From positions 7,936,001-8,000,000 of the forward strand of contig NC_044585.1 in assembly GCF_901933205.1 (NCBI RefSeq): 64,000 nt of DNA. Reading direction: 5' to 3'. The notes below the pieces were generated by a model. That model was not told the origin of the DNA and did no database searches. It saw nothing but the letters and a program-made list of their open reading frames with translations. Of this stretch, positions 36,441 to 49,058 are shown piece after piece (within the stretch, counting starts at the first letter, position 1; each line of letters begins with the position of its first letter). This DNA comes from Camarhynchus parvulus (Eukaryota; Chordata; Aves; Passeriformes; Thraupidae). The translations under genes were made by a program, and so were the position numbers.

Positions 36441-39400
36441 AGCAACAGGGCTTTGCTCATTCATGCAGGAAATATTGTAAATGAAACTGGAGTGTTTGGA
36501 TACAGCGGCTGCTGAGAAGGAAATCTCTTTTGGTAGCTTGCACCTGCTAGATGCAAAGAAAAGAAAGGGACTGGATTTCTTAATTTTGGAGGAATCTATT
36601 TTTTTCTTCAAAAGACAGCATATTTATAACTCTAGAAAAACTGCAAAACTAGTGTATTAAAAAAAATCCTACAAGAAGAAGAAACTGATTTCTGGAACTG
36701 ATCAGAGGAAAGCTCTTAATCTTTGCTCCTCTTTTACAGAATTGCTGCCTGGACACCTATGTCTCTATGGACCCAGGACCTAATGCTTTTCCAGTCCATA
36801 CTGAATGGAAAACTGTCAGGAAAGGGAAAGGATCTTAATTTATTCTCTTTTCTTGATTAAAAAAATAGTAAAAGACAAAGATATTCAGATCCATTGTTCT
36901 CCTCTTCTCAGTGCTTTTCAGGTGACAGGAGAAAGTGAAGACTGTCGTGATCCCTGAACCAGGCATTTCACAATAGCAGTCCTCAGACAGGACTCAGGTG
37001 GGTCCAGAGAATATGAGCTGCTGATCTCCTTACAAATCAGTCCCCTTGCTTTGTGATGTGAACATGTAGCAGAGGGAATCTTACTCCACCTGTAGCTCAC
37101 AGGCCTTGGGGTTTTAAAGTAGCAGCAGAAACAAGTTCCAAGAAAGGCCCTGGAAGCACTTACAGAATACCCTGAGATGCCACCCTGACTCAGACAAAGC
37201 TTTGGTCCCCAAAGAGGATTGAGAAGCTTTAAGTTTAAAGAAAAAACCCAAACAAGGAACCGGATCAGGTTTTATTAGAATAAAACCAGGGATGTTAAAC
37301 TTTGCAAGTGGAGCAAATGCAAAGCAGCTCTTTGCACCTTCCCTGCCCACAGGGGAATCTTTGCTCCCAGAATTGGATCCTCTGTGACCATCTGAGCTGC
37401 AACAGAGAGCTCCTGGTGGGAAAGGGGCACCATGATGGCACACTTAGGATAGGGTGCCTGGAAACCTGGCAGGAAACCTCCTCTTCAGACTGGCATGTGT
37501 CAGGCAGCAGCAAAAGAAGGGAAATGAGCATCCAGCTTTGGCTGCTGTGGCTGCAGGTGAGCCAGCCAGGTACAATGGTCGTGTCCCTGCCTCAGCCTCT
37601 GTCCCCTTGCCTCTCTCCTGGCACCAAGGTCTCACAGATGCCTCCAGCAGTGCCTCTGTGTTTCAGATACCTATTTGTTAATAAGGCTAGAAGCTTTGAA
37701 AGCTTTGAAAGGTCCTGTCTGACTTAATCCCTATTGATCACAGAGCCTTGATGTGAAGGAATTTTAAATTTCCAGCTGCTGACTGTTTAACAACTTCTGA
37801 CTTCAAAAGCTCTAGGAGCCTTCTCCTTTTAAATACACTTTCCGCTTAAGGAAAATATAGTCAGCCCCTCATTAATGTGTACTTCTCCCATAATTACACA
37901 AGTGTTTGTAGTGCAAACGCTCTGCTCTGTGCCATGTGCACATCCCTCATCCAGGAAATCAATAGGCAATATGCAACATCCATTTCTGATCTTTATAGAA
38001 GTCATTTGCCACAAGGGCAACTTTTACTCAGTTAGACAATGTAGATGTAAAATAGATGATCTTTAAAAACAGCCCAGGGTCCCCCAGTGACCCAGGGCAT
38101 CTTTCCCAGTCCCACCTTGGCAGCTGGGAGGGCACCGCTGCTCCAGGCCAGTGGCACTTCCTCCCTCCCAGCTGGAGCTGCCTGGGGGCTGGGAGCTGCC
38201 AGAGGGGCCTCTCCAGCCCTGAGCGTGACAGTCTGAGTTACAGCTCTGAGTCAGGGAGCATGAAGGGACCTGGAAATGATTATGGAGCATACGGGGGAGC
38301 CTGAGCAGTGGAGAGGCTGCAGAAACCATGCTGATCCCTGGGGAGCTCAAACCATATAATTTACACAGGTCTATGCCTGAACTTACCTCTACAGTCATGC
38401 TCTTGAAAAAGAGTTTTCTTAAAAGAGAGGGGATACATAAATCTCTGGGGCTGAAAGAGCAGCAGAGCAGAGCCAGGTTTATAGGCAGAGATTTGCATGC
38501 TTTCAAATTCACACAGCCTTCTTGTGTGCTGCATGGCTGGGATGGAGGCAGTGAGGGGCTGGAAAATCTGTCAGCTCTGTCCTGCACTGGTTTGAGCTCT
38601 GTGTGAGTGCAGGGACCACAGGGTGAGGTGATGCTCCATGGAAATTGATGTGAGCAGGTGTTAGTGCCTGCAGGAGACAGAGCTATTCTAGATGTAAATG
38701 CTTGGGGGAGCTTTGTGAAGGTTCTTGCATAAAACTGAGACTTGATACTTCTGAGGGTTATGGGGTTTTTCTGGTTTTGTCAAAAAAGAAAAGGAAAAAT
38801 TCTCCCTTCCTCATGGCTCCCCTTCCCAGACCACTAGGGCAGCTGAAGAAAGTGAACTAAACATACATGCAAAGCACAATCTGCACCTTCCAGCTTCTGA
38901 AACTGGTGGAGCAGGGTCCCAGACACAACAGCTTTCTTCACTGGCCAGTTCTGACTCACCCTCCTTCTGCAGAAGCCATGAGACATAGTGAAACCCCGTG
39001 GTCTCAAACTGTTTACAAAATGTACAGGAAGGCACTAGTCCAACCAACTTAATGCTGGCTTTTGGCACTGAGACACACTCAGTTGTGCAGCCCGAGACAG
39101 AAAACCAGACTCTGTGGGTGGAGTGAACTGGGAAGCTGCACCAGCCCTGGGCATGACAGGGAGCTCCAGCAAGCCCAAATTGCACTTTGCTCTGAGGTTG
39201 GCAGAGAGGACTGTCACTGAGCTGATATTCAGTTTTCTCCCTCTGATTATGTTATTTTCAGCTCTGTGTGGCCAAAAGGCAGTGGCACAGAGTCCAGAGG
39301 GCCTTCATCCCTGAAGCTGAATGCTGTGGTTCAGCATGAAATGATTGCTGCACTGGATTTCAAAGCTGCAGAACTGGGAGAAACCTTCTGGAGTGACACT

Positions 39401-41815
39401 CTGGATTGTGCCCTCAGTGTACAGGGGACAGAGAGCTCTAACACTCATCCTTGGCTGGCAGCTCAGTGCCAGGCCCTGCAGGGACCTGCAGGCTGTTTGT
39501 GTGTGTGCACCCCCGTGCAGCAGCCATGCACAGCTCCTGCACTGCTGCCCAGCAGCTCTGCCCTCAAGGTCAAGTGTGCTTCTATCATGCAGCATTTTAA
39601 TCTCCTTTGGATATCTTTCAAAACCTGAGCTGGATGAAACTTTTGACAGGTAGTGAATAACAGGAGCATTATTAATTTATGTCAGATGGGACTGAAGCGT
39701 TTCTTGTTTATCCTTCCAAAATGGTAAATGAAAAAATGGACTTTGACCTTGGTTTTGGTTTGTGCTGTAGATCCCCAAAGAAGAAAAGATCTCTGTAGTA
39801 AGTGTCTTATTAACAGAAAGCATGTGCAGCAGGAAGAACAATGTGTTCTGGCCCAAACTTGCAGCTGTGGCCACCAGCTGTGACAGCCCTCTTGCTCCAG
39901 CTTTGTCTTTCCTGCATTATTTCAGAGATAGCTTTAAAGAACTGAGAGGAGAGCCCAGGAGAGGCTGGTTTAGAAACAACCTGCTGCAATCTACAGAAAA
40001 ACTTCTGGGTCTGTGAAGGGCTCCAGCAGCCCCGGGGATAACCTGACACTTGGCTCCAGGGCCCTTGCAGGGGAGCCAGGGAATGCAGGGAAAATCTGGG
40101 TATCTGGTGAGTGGAGATGTATTTAGTAGCAGGAATGATGTGTGTGCCTTCCAATCACATAAATTATAAAGACTTTGGCCAGACTCTAGACATCCCACTG
40201 GAGATTACTGCTCTCTCCCTGGAACTTTGGGTCTTTCATGCTTCAGTTTGATTTTAGACATTGGGAAGTGTTCAGAGATCTTTGGCATGGGTTTTGTGTG
40301 GCCACTTCCCAAAGAGCTGTCTGCTCCTCAGGCTTTCTGTGGCTGCTGGGGGCTTGTGCCAGCACTTCCAGTGCTGTCCTCTGGAGCAAGGGCTGCAAAG
40401 ACCATTTGGCACTGGCTGCAGATGGGAATGCCTTACAGGCTGCTGATGATTTGTCTGACCTGCTCCTCTGCTTTGTCCACATGCTGCTGACTCTCCCCTT
40501 GGGAGCTCATTCAGAGCAGGTATCAGGAAGTTCTGCTCTCCTGGGGTCTCTGTGCTGGTGGCCTGGCAGCTTGGGCTGAGAGGAAACAGTTGTCTGCACC
40601 TTTTGGACTGCATTTGCTCTTTACAGAGTTTGGGTGTTGTTTTGTTTGTGAGCTGGCCCTTGAATATTCTTGGAATAAAACATAATATAAGTGCAAACAC
40701 ATTTGCCTGACCTCCACTCATATAAAACCTGTTGTGTATAGCTTTCTCTTACATAACCCACCTGACTCCAAGAACAAATGTCCCTAATTTCTTCTAGATG
40801 ATAGGCTTTGTAGAGATTTAGAGGGCAATTTCTCTCTCCTTCTCTTAGCTCTCACAAAGTATTACAATAAGGAACTGCAGTGACAGACAATACTTAAAGG
40901 CATAGTTTAGAAGTGATTCATCTGTGAAACACGGTGTAGCATATTTTATTGTATTTTAGCTAGTAAAAGCTGTGCCTTCTAGCTCAGCTCTGTCATGCTG
41001 CATGGTAAATTACACTGATAGGAATCCCAGCCACACAGCTGAAAATAAGTTCCCTCCATACAAGAGTTAATGTGGTAGATTTGTACTTAGACATGTATTT
41101 GTAAAATATTTAAGCTGCACGAGAAGGGTGTCTGTAGGAAGATGTGATTACAGGATCACAGAAGTGCAGCACGGGGCTGTCATATTTTAAGGTTAAAGAA
41201 CAATCATTAGGCTTTGGTGGAGGAAGGGAGCCCTTTGAGTGAGGAACAGCCTGAGTCTTGCATCTGCTGCCCCAGCTGTTTGTCAGCCCCAGCTTGAAGG
41301 ATGGTGTTTTTACTGGTTTTGGGACCCTCTTATATCCCTGTCTTATGGCAGGAGAAGAGAGCTCCTGAATTGCTTTCTTGTGGCAGCACATGCTTTATGC
41401 CTGCTACTATCCAGGCAGAAAAGCACAGCTGATCTTCTCAACTTTACAGCAGTACCTCATCATCCCAGGGCTGTGAGTGCCCTAAACACACACAGCAGTT
41501 TTACAAGCCCTTCAGCATATCTGGGCAGTGCCTTGTAGCCTCTTGGCACAAAGCAGTTCCGTCTGTGGTGCGACAGCCTTCAGAAAAACAGAAAACAGCC
41601 TTCAGGAAAGCAGGGGTAATTGCACTGGGGTGATTTAGTCCTGCAGGGAGAAACATGCACCTCTGTGCTGTGACTGCCAGCCTTCAATCTTCTGTACTCA
41701 TGGGTCTTATCTATTCTCCTAGTGCTAGCAGTTTTCCAGCCAACTGGAAAGGAGGACGTGTTCAGGTACTACAGTACAAGGTAAAGTATTGGAAATTTTT
41801 GATTGCTGATTCCTA
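36441..41815. other. noncoding stretch, no gene seen
   Basis: 5.4 kb without a recognisable gene or young repeat. 37850-38010 has AT-rich motifs (CTCATTAATGTG, CCATAATTACAC) and could be a weak conserved element. 38060-38330 is GC-rich. Frames of 100-174 codons occur on both strands and overlap one another. Confidence 0.55.
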
Positions 41816-41845
41816 AATCACGCCCAGTCTAATCACACCCAGTCT
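41816..41845 (+). repeat. 15-bp tandem duplication
   Basis: AATCACGCCCAGTCT is followed at once by AATCACACCCAGTCT. The only difference is CG to CA, a typical methyl-CpG transition. Confidence 0.9.
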
Positions 41846-41883
41846 AAATAAGCTCCAATTCACTGAAGTGTTTTAGCAGCCTT

Positions 41884-41950
41884 CCCTTGACTTCACTGAG
41901 CTCTAAGCAGATGTTTAAACTTAAGTGCATGCTTGAGTTTTGCTGAATCA
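41884..41950. mobile_element. old amniote interspersed repeat fragment
   Basis: CCTTGACTTCACTGAGCTC followed by TTTAAACTTAAGTGCATGCT and TGAGTTTTGCTGAATCA resembles a repeat common in turtle, crocodile and bird genomes (TTGACTTCAATGGGA ... CTTAAGTGCTTTGCTGAATC style; consensus from memory). I cannot give the family name with certainty. Probably an ancient LINE or LINE-derived tail. Confidence 0.5.
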
Positions 41951-43585
41951 TACAGCAATAAAATATGCAGAGCTGGTCTTTAATATAACCTCCTGATTCA
42001 TGTGAAAACTGCACATTTCCCGCAAAGCCTCCTTCCAGTTAATTAATGAGCATTAAGGACTCACATTTTTCTAGCGAAGAAGGGCCCCAAGGGATCACAG
42101 CAATTTGTGTTCATACCCTGAACGATCCCAGCACAATCTTCCCATGGAGACAAAGCCCTGAGCACTCCCTCTGTGATAACCAAGCACTTCCATTGATGGA
42201 TGGCTTTTGGCTGCCTCTGACACCCTCGGGTCAGGCGGGAGCACCTGGCCTCTGACCCGTCCCTTTCATCCCCTCTGGCTGGAAGTGTGCCCACTGCAAG
42301 GCTGATCTTGGGGGGATGAGGGCAGTCTGCACCCTGGGAAAGCAAGGAGGGGAGTGGAGGGGCTGCCTTCTTGAATGTGAGTTCCCAGCATTTCCTAAAT
42401 CACACCAACTCCCCTTGCTGTTGTTGCAGCCTTCTCCACAGGCTTGACCAAAGGGGCCTGTGATCCGTGTCCACAGGACATGCCAGCCACAGGAAGCTCT
42501 GGCTGTAAATTTATTTTGGAGCAGAGCACAATGAATCAGAGCAGCTGAGTGTGACACAGACTGAGTGCCACTGGAGTCAGGGACTGCCAGCCCTATGGCA
42601 AAACATCCCAGGTCCTCATTAAGGTGGGACTCGAGCAGCCCCTGCCACAGGAGGGATGGGGGCACTCCTTCAAGACATAAGTGCCAGGACCAGAGCTGGA
42701 GCTGAGTGCTGCAATGCAATTTTCTTGATGACCACTTTGTTTGTTTGGCAGCCAAGGTTTTACAGAAATGACCCTTGGTGGCTGTGAGCTCACAGCTCAG
42801 TGCTTTCAAGGAAGTCACAGGGAGTTCCAGGTTGGGGAGACCTCCTCCATCATGAGATCATCCTATAAGGCACATCCCTATGGACTGAACAAGCTCCATC
42901 TTAAAACTACATAGGTTGGCTGAGGGGTCTTTTTTTGTCCTTGATATTTACTCCTCACTACTGCTCTCCCAGGCCTGTTCCAGAAGCTTACTCTGCTGGT
43001 GAGAAACTGTTTAATTTCCACTCAGACTTATGTCAACATTGCCTGGTAGCTATTTCCCTTCTCTCTATTTATCCTCCTAGAAATCATTGCTCAGCCCCAT
43101 TCCCAGCCCTGTGTGGTCTTCCTTCAGCTGGAAAAGCAGGGGAAAAGGAGAAGATTGTTACAGGAAGCACTGGAGCAATAATATCAGTGGTTGTAGTAAG
43201 ATGTTTAGGAGGAGTGAGCCCAGCAAGGACACACACTTGGAATGCTGCTGGCAGGTGGGGCTGGGGGAGAGAGATGTCCCAGGGAAAGGGGCTGTCTGTC
43301 CTCAATGGGTGAGGACAGACCCTCCAACCAACTGTTCCAGCAAAGGAGTTAAGGGTGTTCCAAATGTCTGCAGTTAGGAGGAGCAATAAGACAAGGTTGA
43401 TCAGAAGGAGAATACTATGATATTTCATGAAGCACTGGGGCTGGAGTTGAAACAGAGATGTATGTTCATCAGTTGTCAACTGCTTGACTTGAGGAATGAC
43501 ACATTTCACCCTCTTTGTCCCCACAGGTGAAAAAACAGGATAATAATAGCCAGTCACCTCTCCCCAGGGTATTGGGAGGGTCAAC
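41951..43585. other. noncoding stretch, no gene seen
   Basis: No gene recognised. A minus-strand frame of 195 codons (42231-42818) opens with GTG and is not recognisable. Nothing else is supported. Confidence 0.55.
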
Positions 43586-43678
43586 GTCTGTAAAGGGTGT
43601 GGGCCATTTAAAGCAATAAAGAAATGTGAAGTAGCATTATTATTAACCTTCCTGTGCCTCAGTTCTCCATTTGTAAAC
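43586..43678 (+). mobile_element. possible L3/CR1-type 3' tail
   Basis: GTCTGTAAAGGGTGTGGG, then AAGTAGCATTATTATTAA (43630-43647), resembles the TGTAAAGCGC ... AAGTATTATTATT end of L3 elements. CCTGTGCCTCAGTTCTCCAT at 43651 resembles the start of the same 3' block. The match is diverged and the order suggests two pieces. Confidence 0.4.
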
Positions 43679-46600
43679 TCTCACCCAGCACATTTTGATT
43701 GTTTCCTCAGGGAGCTCTGCCCAAGGAGATCTCAGTTGGAGCTGAGCTCTCCAGCTCCTGCCACTTGTAAACATGGCCCACTTGCCAAAGATGCTGAGAC
43801 ATGCTGAGATGGACCAGATCAAAATGTGAAGCTGATGATCAGAGTCTTAACAGGGATTTATTTTTTTTCTGTAATTGCTGAATTCTATCTACTTTTGCAG
43901 TGCCCTCCTATTACTTGCCTTCTCTTTATTTTCCAGTTGGTTTATTATATGAGGTTCAAAATAAATTTCTTGGAATGTTAAGGGAGTGCCTTGTACAGGT
44001 GTAAATTCACCCATCTCTGCAGTGGCATTTCCTATCCTTCAGGACAGCAGAGGTGAACCTCCTCTTTCAGCAGCACAATTTCAGGTATGTAACCACCTCT
44101 GAGCCACAGAGCTGGAAGTAAAAGGCAGAGGGAGAAGGCTTCAGGAGATGCAGGCCTGGGGATAGAAAGCCGAGTAATGCTCCAGGCTTGTAGCTGCATG
44201 TTGATTTGCATGTCTTCATTGTGCTGCTGTAAGGAGGTGCAACTTTTCTTCTGCACATTTCCTAAAATATGGTGTTATTAATGTTTTTAGTTGGTTCAAA
44301 GTGTGGGAAAAGGTTTTGTGGGTGTCAGGTCTGTTTGTTTATCTGCCTCATCTGAAGCCTGACTGCTCTCTTGCAGTGAAATGAGCCTTGTATCTGGTAA
44401 GCCGTGTGTCACTTCAGTTCTTCCCAAAACCTCCTTGCTGTCTTAATCTAGCAAAGTTGTTTTTCTTGAGCTTGGTTTGTTTGTCAAGTGAAGCATCATA
44501 CATTGCCTGGAGCCAGGATGCAACTCTTGAAACCCAATAGTTTACAAGCTGCTTCTTCAGAAAGCTCAATTTACTTGGGATGAGTTATTCTGAAGTAATA
44601 TTTTCTTTCCTGTTTATTTTTTCTGACAGATCTTCTGCTTTCCCCATGCCCTGTCACATTAAACCATTTATGCACAAAGTAAGCAGTTTGGGTTTGCCCT
44701 TGTGACTTTACTGGAACCAGTTGCTTATTCTTATCACAATTCTGCCAGCAAGTGCTTCAGCAAAAGGAATTGCAAACTACCCACTGCAGCCACTGCATTT
44801 CAGTGCAGTTACAAGTGAAATCACATCCTAGTTTTAGGTTAATGGTTGGATATATGAATGCTGAAAGCTCTCTGGGTTTCATCTTGTGAAATGCTGTAGT
44901 GTGCAGAGCAAGGTGCAAGTCTGAAGGAGAACACACCCTGTTGAGAGGGAGCCACCAGCCCTGCAATGGTCTTTCCTCAGAGGCTGATAAGGGTGGTGTC
45001 ACCACTGACAAAAACACAAGATGCACTCAGCTGAGGGAGAAAAACAAACCTTGAAATCCAACCAACTCATGGCTGAGTCTGCCCCCTCTGTCTTTCTTCC
45101 ATGGGCTCACAGAAACATTTATTTCTTCTTTTGCAAGGGTGTTTGAAGCATTCTCTGAAAAATAGTTTCTGTTCACTTTCGCAACACTAGAAATAACTGG
45201 AACACAATGCTTGGTTTGTTTTTATTTTCTCTTGATTGCCATATCCAAATGTATCTTCAATCTATTACATCTTAATACTTAAGCAAAGAATTACTCATGG
45301 GACTCACTCTTTATTTTTTTTTCCTCTTGAAGGCAGTCCCTGTTACTTCACAGCATGGAAACCAAGTGGGAAAGTAATCTATGCAAATTACATGTGCTTT
45401 TCTGCTTGAATCACGTTCCCTTCACTCATGGTAATGAGTCACTTGGCATAAAGTGGACTGTTACTATGAATGGAGAAAGCACATCAGGGCTCTGCTTCTC
45501 AAGAATTATTTCCACTTGCTGCATCTCATTTTGGCCTGGAACCACATGGGGTGAGACTCTGCTGTCAGCTCCTCTGCACTTGAGGGACTGTAGCTCCTCA
45601 GATTTTCACTGGTCCTAGATCTTGCTGACTGCTGGTGCTGAGAGTGGTGCCTCATGGGCAGACACCAAAGCTGCTTCACACAGTTCCTAAAAGGCCACAG
45701 AGCCTTCTCCTGTAGTAATACTGAGACTAAGCCAACAACTGGCCTTGTTGAAGAGGAAGGCAGAAGTGAGTCCCATCCCATATGTGGTGTCTGAGAAGTG
45801 ACTGCTCAAAATGCAGCCTGTCTGGCTGAGGGACTGACTCCTGCCAAGTCAGCTGCCATCTCAAAACTGGTCCTGTTTGTGTCAAGCAGGGCAACCTAAA
45901 TCAAATTATCACTCTGGAAGATGTTTTTTCTTGTAGTTTTTCCTATATGGTAATTAACCCAATGACCAGATGGTGAGGTCTGGTGCTTAGCCTGAAACCA
46001 CGGGTGCCACAGAGCTTGGATTTCTTGCTCTTGGCTTCATATAAGCACTACAGCAAAAGCAATTCCCATGGGCATGACACGTTACACCTCCCCTGACCTT
46101 ACACTGGCTTACATTGCTTTTTCTTGACTAGAATACGTAATTCTTATTTATTTATTGTAATGGAAGCAGACAACTGACAGTGAAGTATTATGACACTGCT
46201 GATTGATAGGTAAATGACAAGGCGCAATGTCACTTTCTTATGAGAATAACTATCCTGAATTACAAGGGTAGTGAATTGAAACACATCCTTTAGAAAGATG
46301 CCTAATCCCATTTTTAAAACTCTGAGTGATGGTGAGCCTGCTATCTTGTCAAGTAAGGTCTTTAATTGCCCTCACTGCGAGGACGGTGCATCTTATATCA
46401 AGTTTGGTTTTAATCTAATGGCATTGACTTGCCTTGTGACCTTGGAAGAGAAGGGATGGATCAGTTGTTTAAGGCTAAATTGATCCTGGAATTTATGTAT
46501 TAATACACCTGCTCTGCAGAGCTTCCAGAGCTGTTTTGAACAGGTGAACCCTGAGTGGAGTTTCAACTTCAGGTCTTAATTTTTGTGTGTGCTTTGTGAG

Positions 46601-47103
46601 CATCACTTTCCATTATTATTAGCCTGGGGTTCAAACTTTATTGAGCAGCTGGCCTGGGCTTGGTCTGTGCAGTGGCAGGTAAGACACTTGATCAAGCCTA
46701 TGACTCCTTTGTGCTTCCTGAGCTTTAGGAGGAGCAGTGGGGATGAGCCTCTGTGTACTTGTGAAGCTGTGATGGCATGGTGAACACCTGGAAACCCCTG
46801 TAAAGAGAAGAAATGCCACAGTGATGGTTTCACTGCAGCACTAAAGTGGTTGGAATACCCAGTGAGAAGAAACAAGTAGAGTCTGAGTGACAGCCCAGGT
46901 GAACTGTCACACATCTGTCATCAGAGTAGCATTTAATTAATTAGGAGATAAATGACGATGCCATTAGGAGTGTATTGAGACCAGTGAGAAATGTTCCAGT
47001 GTTGACAGAAATCACATAAAATAGCAGTCACTGAAATAGCTTCTCAGGTCTACACTGTTTTTGACGTGTTACTGAACACTGGGGAGCCCCTAAGCTTTAA
47101 AGT
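43679..47103. other. noncoding stretch, no gene seen
   Basis: Ordinary to AT-rich sequence; no recognised exon, RNA gene or young repeat. Frames up to 103 codons overlap on both strands (46583-46914). Confidence 0.55.
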
Positions 47104-47176
47104 AGCATCTCTCTACCCTGATCTAGACAAATTACTTTTGTACCTTGATCTAAACAAACTCTGATCTCTTTGCTGC
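47104..47176 (+). repeat. 73-bp local direct duplication, copy 1
   Basis: It aligns without gaps to 48196-48268, with six differences in 73 positions by hand count, five of them clustered in the middle. It contains an internal near-repeat (ACCCTGATCTAGACAAA and ACCTTGATCTAAACAAA), so the unit itself may derive from a smaller duplication. Confidence 0.9.
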
Positions 47177-48195
47177 TGTTGAACTCACCTTGTCTGAAGC
47201 CTAATCTGACTACTTTATTCTACCTCTGTGCTGGGAATTCACTCTATCATTAGCATTTCAATCTATTTAATTCACTGAGGGTCGCTGAGCAAGGTAACCG
47301 AACCCATGCTAAGCCACCACTGGCAATTTAGCTGTCAGATAGTCTCACCTTCTATTTTTAGTTGCACTCAAATTCCTTGCTTAAGGGGATGCACACTGAA
47401 TTTCTGGATTAGCTTCCCCCTGACCCCTCTATTGTATCACTGCCAGTCATATTTAGGTTAGAGCCCTGTTTATGTTGTTCTGTTACACTAATTGCAGCAT
47501 GATCAAGGTGTGGACAGTATTCTGAGAGACTCTGTTGACAAACCAGTAACTCTGGGATTAAGCCCTCACATTTAGACCTGAGAGAAGTCTGTATTAGTGC
47601 AGTGGAGAAAGTCTTTGCTAGGGAGACTTGTTAAACTGCAAAGCCAAGACCTCCAGAATCTTATAACCTAATTCTTCAGGCTGGATGGACAGTCTCATCC
47701 TTGGCTCTCCATAAGGCATTCTGCAGTGCCAGATGCTTACACTTGAGTAGGGCAGGAGTAGCATTGCCAAGGTTCATACCTTCAGAGACAGGAGGTTAGG
47801 TTAAGGCATGCAGCTGCACCATTTCTTTTCTAAAGAATTATTTCACGCAGCTGTGCTCCCTGGCCTTCTGTGTCTTTTCAGTTATTTTCTCTTGCACAGA
47901 TTCCACTACATCTTATTTTTATATTTATTTTCTCCTGGCACAGCTGTCTCCCCAAGCTTTGTGTTCTAATGACCTTCTTAGCAAGTACATATGCTGTGGT
48001 GTATATTTAGTTTTGAACCAGCTTATGGCTCTTCTTAGGTGCAATTCAGGGCAGGAAGCAATTTGTTCCTGTTAACAGAGCTGTGTACACATGCATGCTC
48101 TGCCTGTGTTAGTTACACTTTGGTTGCCTGTTGAACTCTGTATTCCAGTCACCTTGAAGTCTAATTTTCAAATTAAGTAATTAATGTGTATATTA
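47177..48195. other. spacer between the 73-bp copies
   Basis: About 1 kb of ordinary AT-leaning sequence. No gene recognised. Confidence 0.55.
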
Positions 48196-48268
48196 AGCAT
48201 CTTTCTACCCTGATCTAGACAAATTACTTTTAAACTTCAATCTAAACAAACTCTGATCTCTTTGCTGC
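48196..48268 (+). repeat. 73-bp local direct duplication, copy 2
   Basis: Partner of 47104-47176, same orientation, 1092 bp downstream. The middle (TTTTAAACTTCAATC) has lost the internal near-repeat seen in copy 1. Flanks do not match. Confidence 0.9.
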
Positions 48269-48987
48269 CCTTCCAACATACAAGAAATGTGTATATAGGC
48301 AGAAAGCAGGCTTTATTGAGAGGAAAACAGGCTGGTCATTTAAGGTATAAAATCCTTTATCTGTCCTGTAACTTTGTGGTCACTTCTCTTCCTTTCTTCA
48401 GGCTTCAGCTGCCATGCAGCCTCTGAGTCCTGCTGCTGTTTCCTGTGATAGACGCCCAGTGCATGCACCAGTGAGTCCTGCTGCCAGCTGGGCTGCCCTG
48501 TGAGGCTCCTCTGGGGGCTGAGGCTCAGGGGTGAGTGATGCCAGACTGCCCTGCTTCCTCTGATTCCAGCCCTACCTGACACCAAATAAATATTTTCCTG
48601 TGCAAAGGCCAGTAAAGAGCTGTGGCTGCTCCCTGAGAGGGTCATGGCTGGGGATGAAACTGGAATGTTCATTGGGAGCCTCTGTGATATCCAATTCAGA
48701 TTGCTGATGAATACATCCTGACTTTGGGCACATACCTCCTGTTAATACTAATGGGAATGTCACACATGAATGCTGGAGAATATTGCCCATTATTTTTGGT
48801 CTCAGAGCTCTGAGCTGAGAGATTCCCAGAGAAAAATGGCCATTTGCTGTATGTTGCAGGCTGCAATTCATTATATACAGTGCTTGGTGACTGTTATTTA
48901 CCTTACAGAACTGTAATGTGATAAGAAGTCTATGTAAGCCACTTAATGGTCTGTCTACCTTAAAGAAAATGTGTACCTGATCAGCCT
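48269..48987. other. noncoding stretch, no gene seen
   Basis: No gene recognised. Two overlapping minus-strand frames of about 100 codons have no recognisable similarity. Confidence 0.55.
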
Positions 48988-49058
48988 CTGATTTATGCCA
49001 CTTTTACCCCAGTGCAACTCTATTGGCTCCACTGGTGTTACCCCTGATTTATGCCAGT
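48988..49058. mobile_element. old palindromic amniote repeat fragment
   Basis: CTGATTTATGCCACTTTTAC, CCCAGTGCAACTCTATTGGC and TCCACTGGTGTTACCCCTGA read in sequence. They match the remembered style GATTTACACCAGTGTAACTC / CATTGACTTCAATGGAGTTA / CTCCTGATTTACACC of a repeat widespread in archosaurs and turtles. The two halves are roughly inverted around ACTCTATTGG. The family name is uncertain. Confidence 0.65.
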
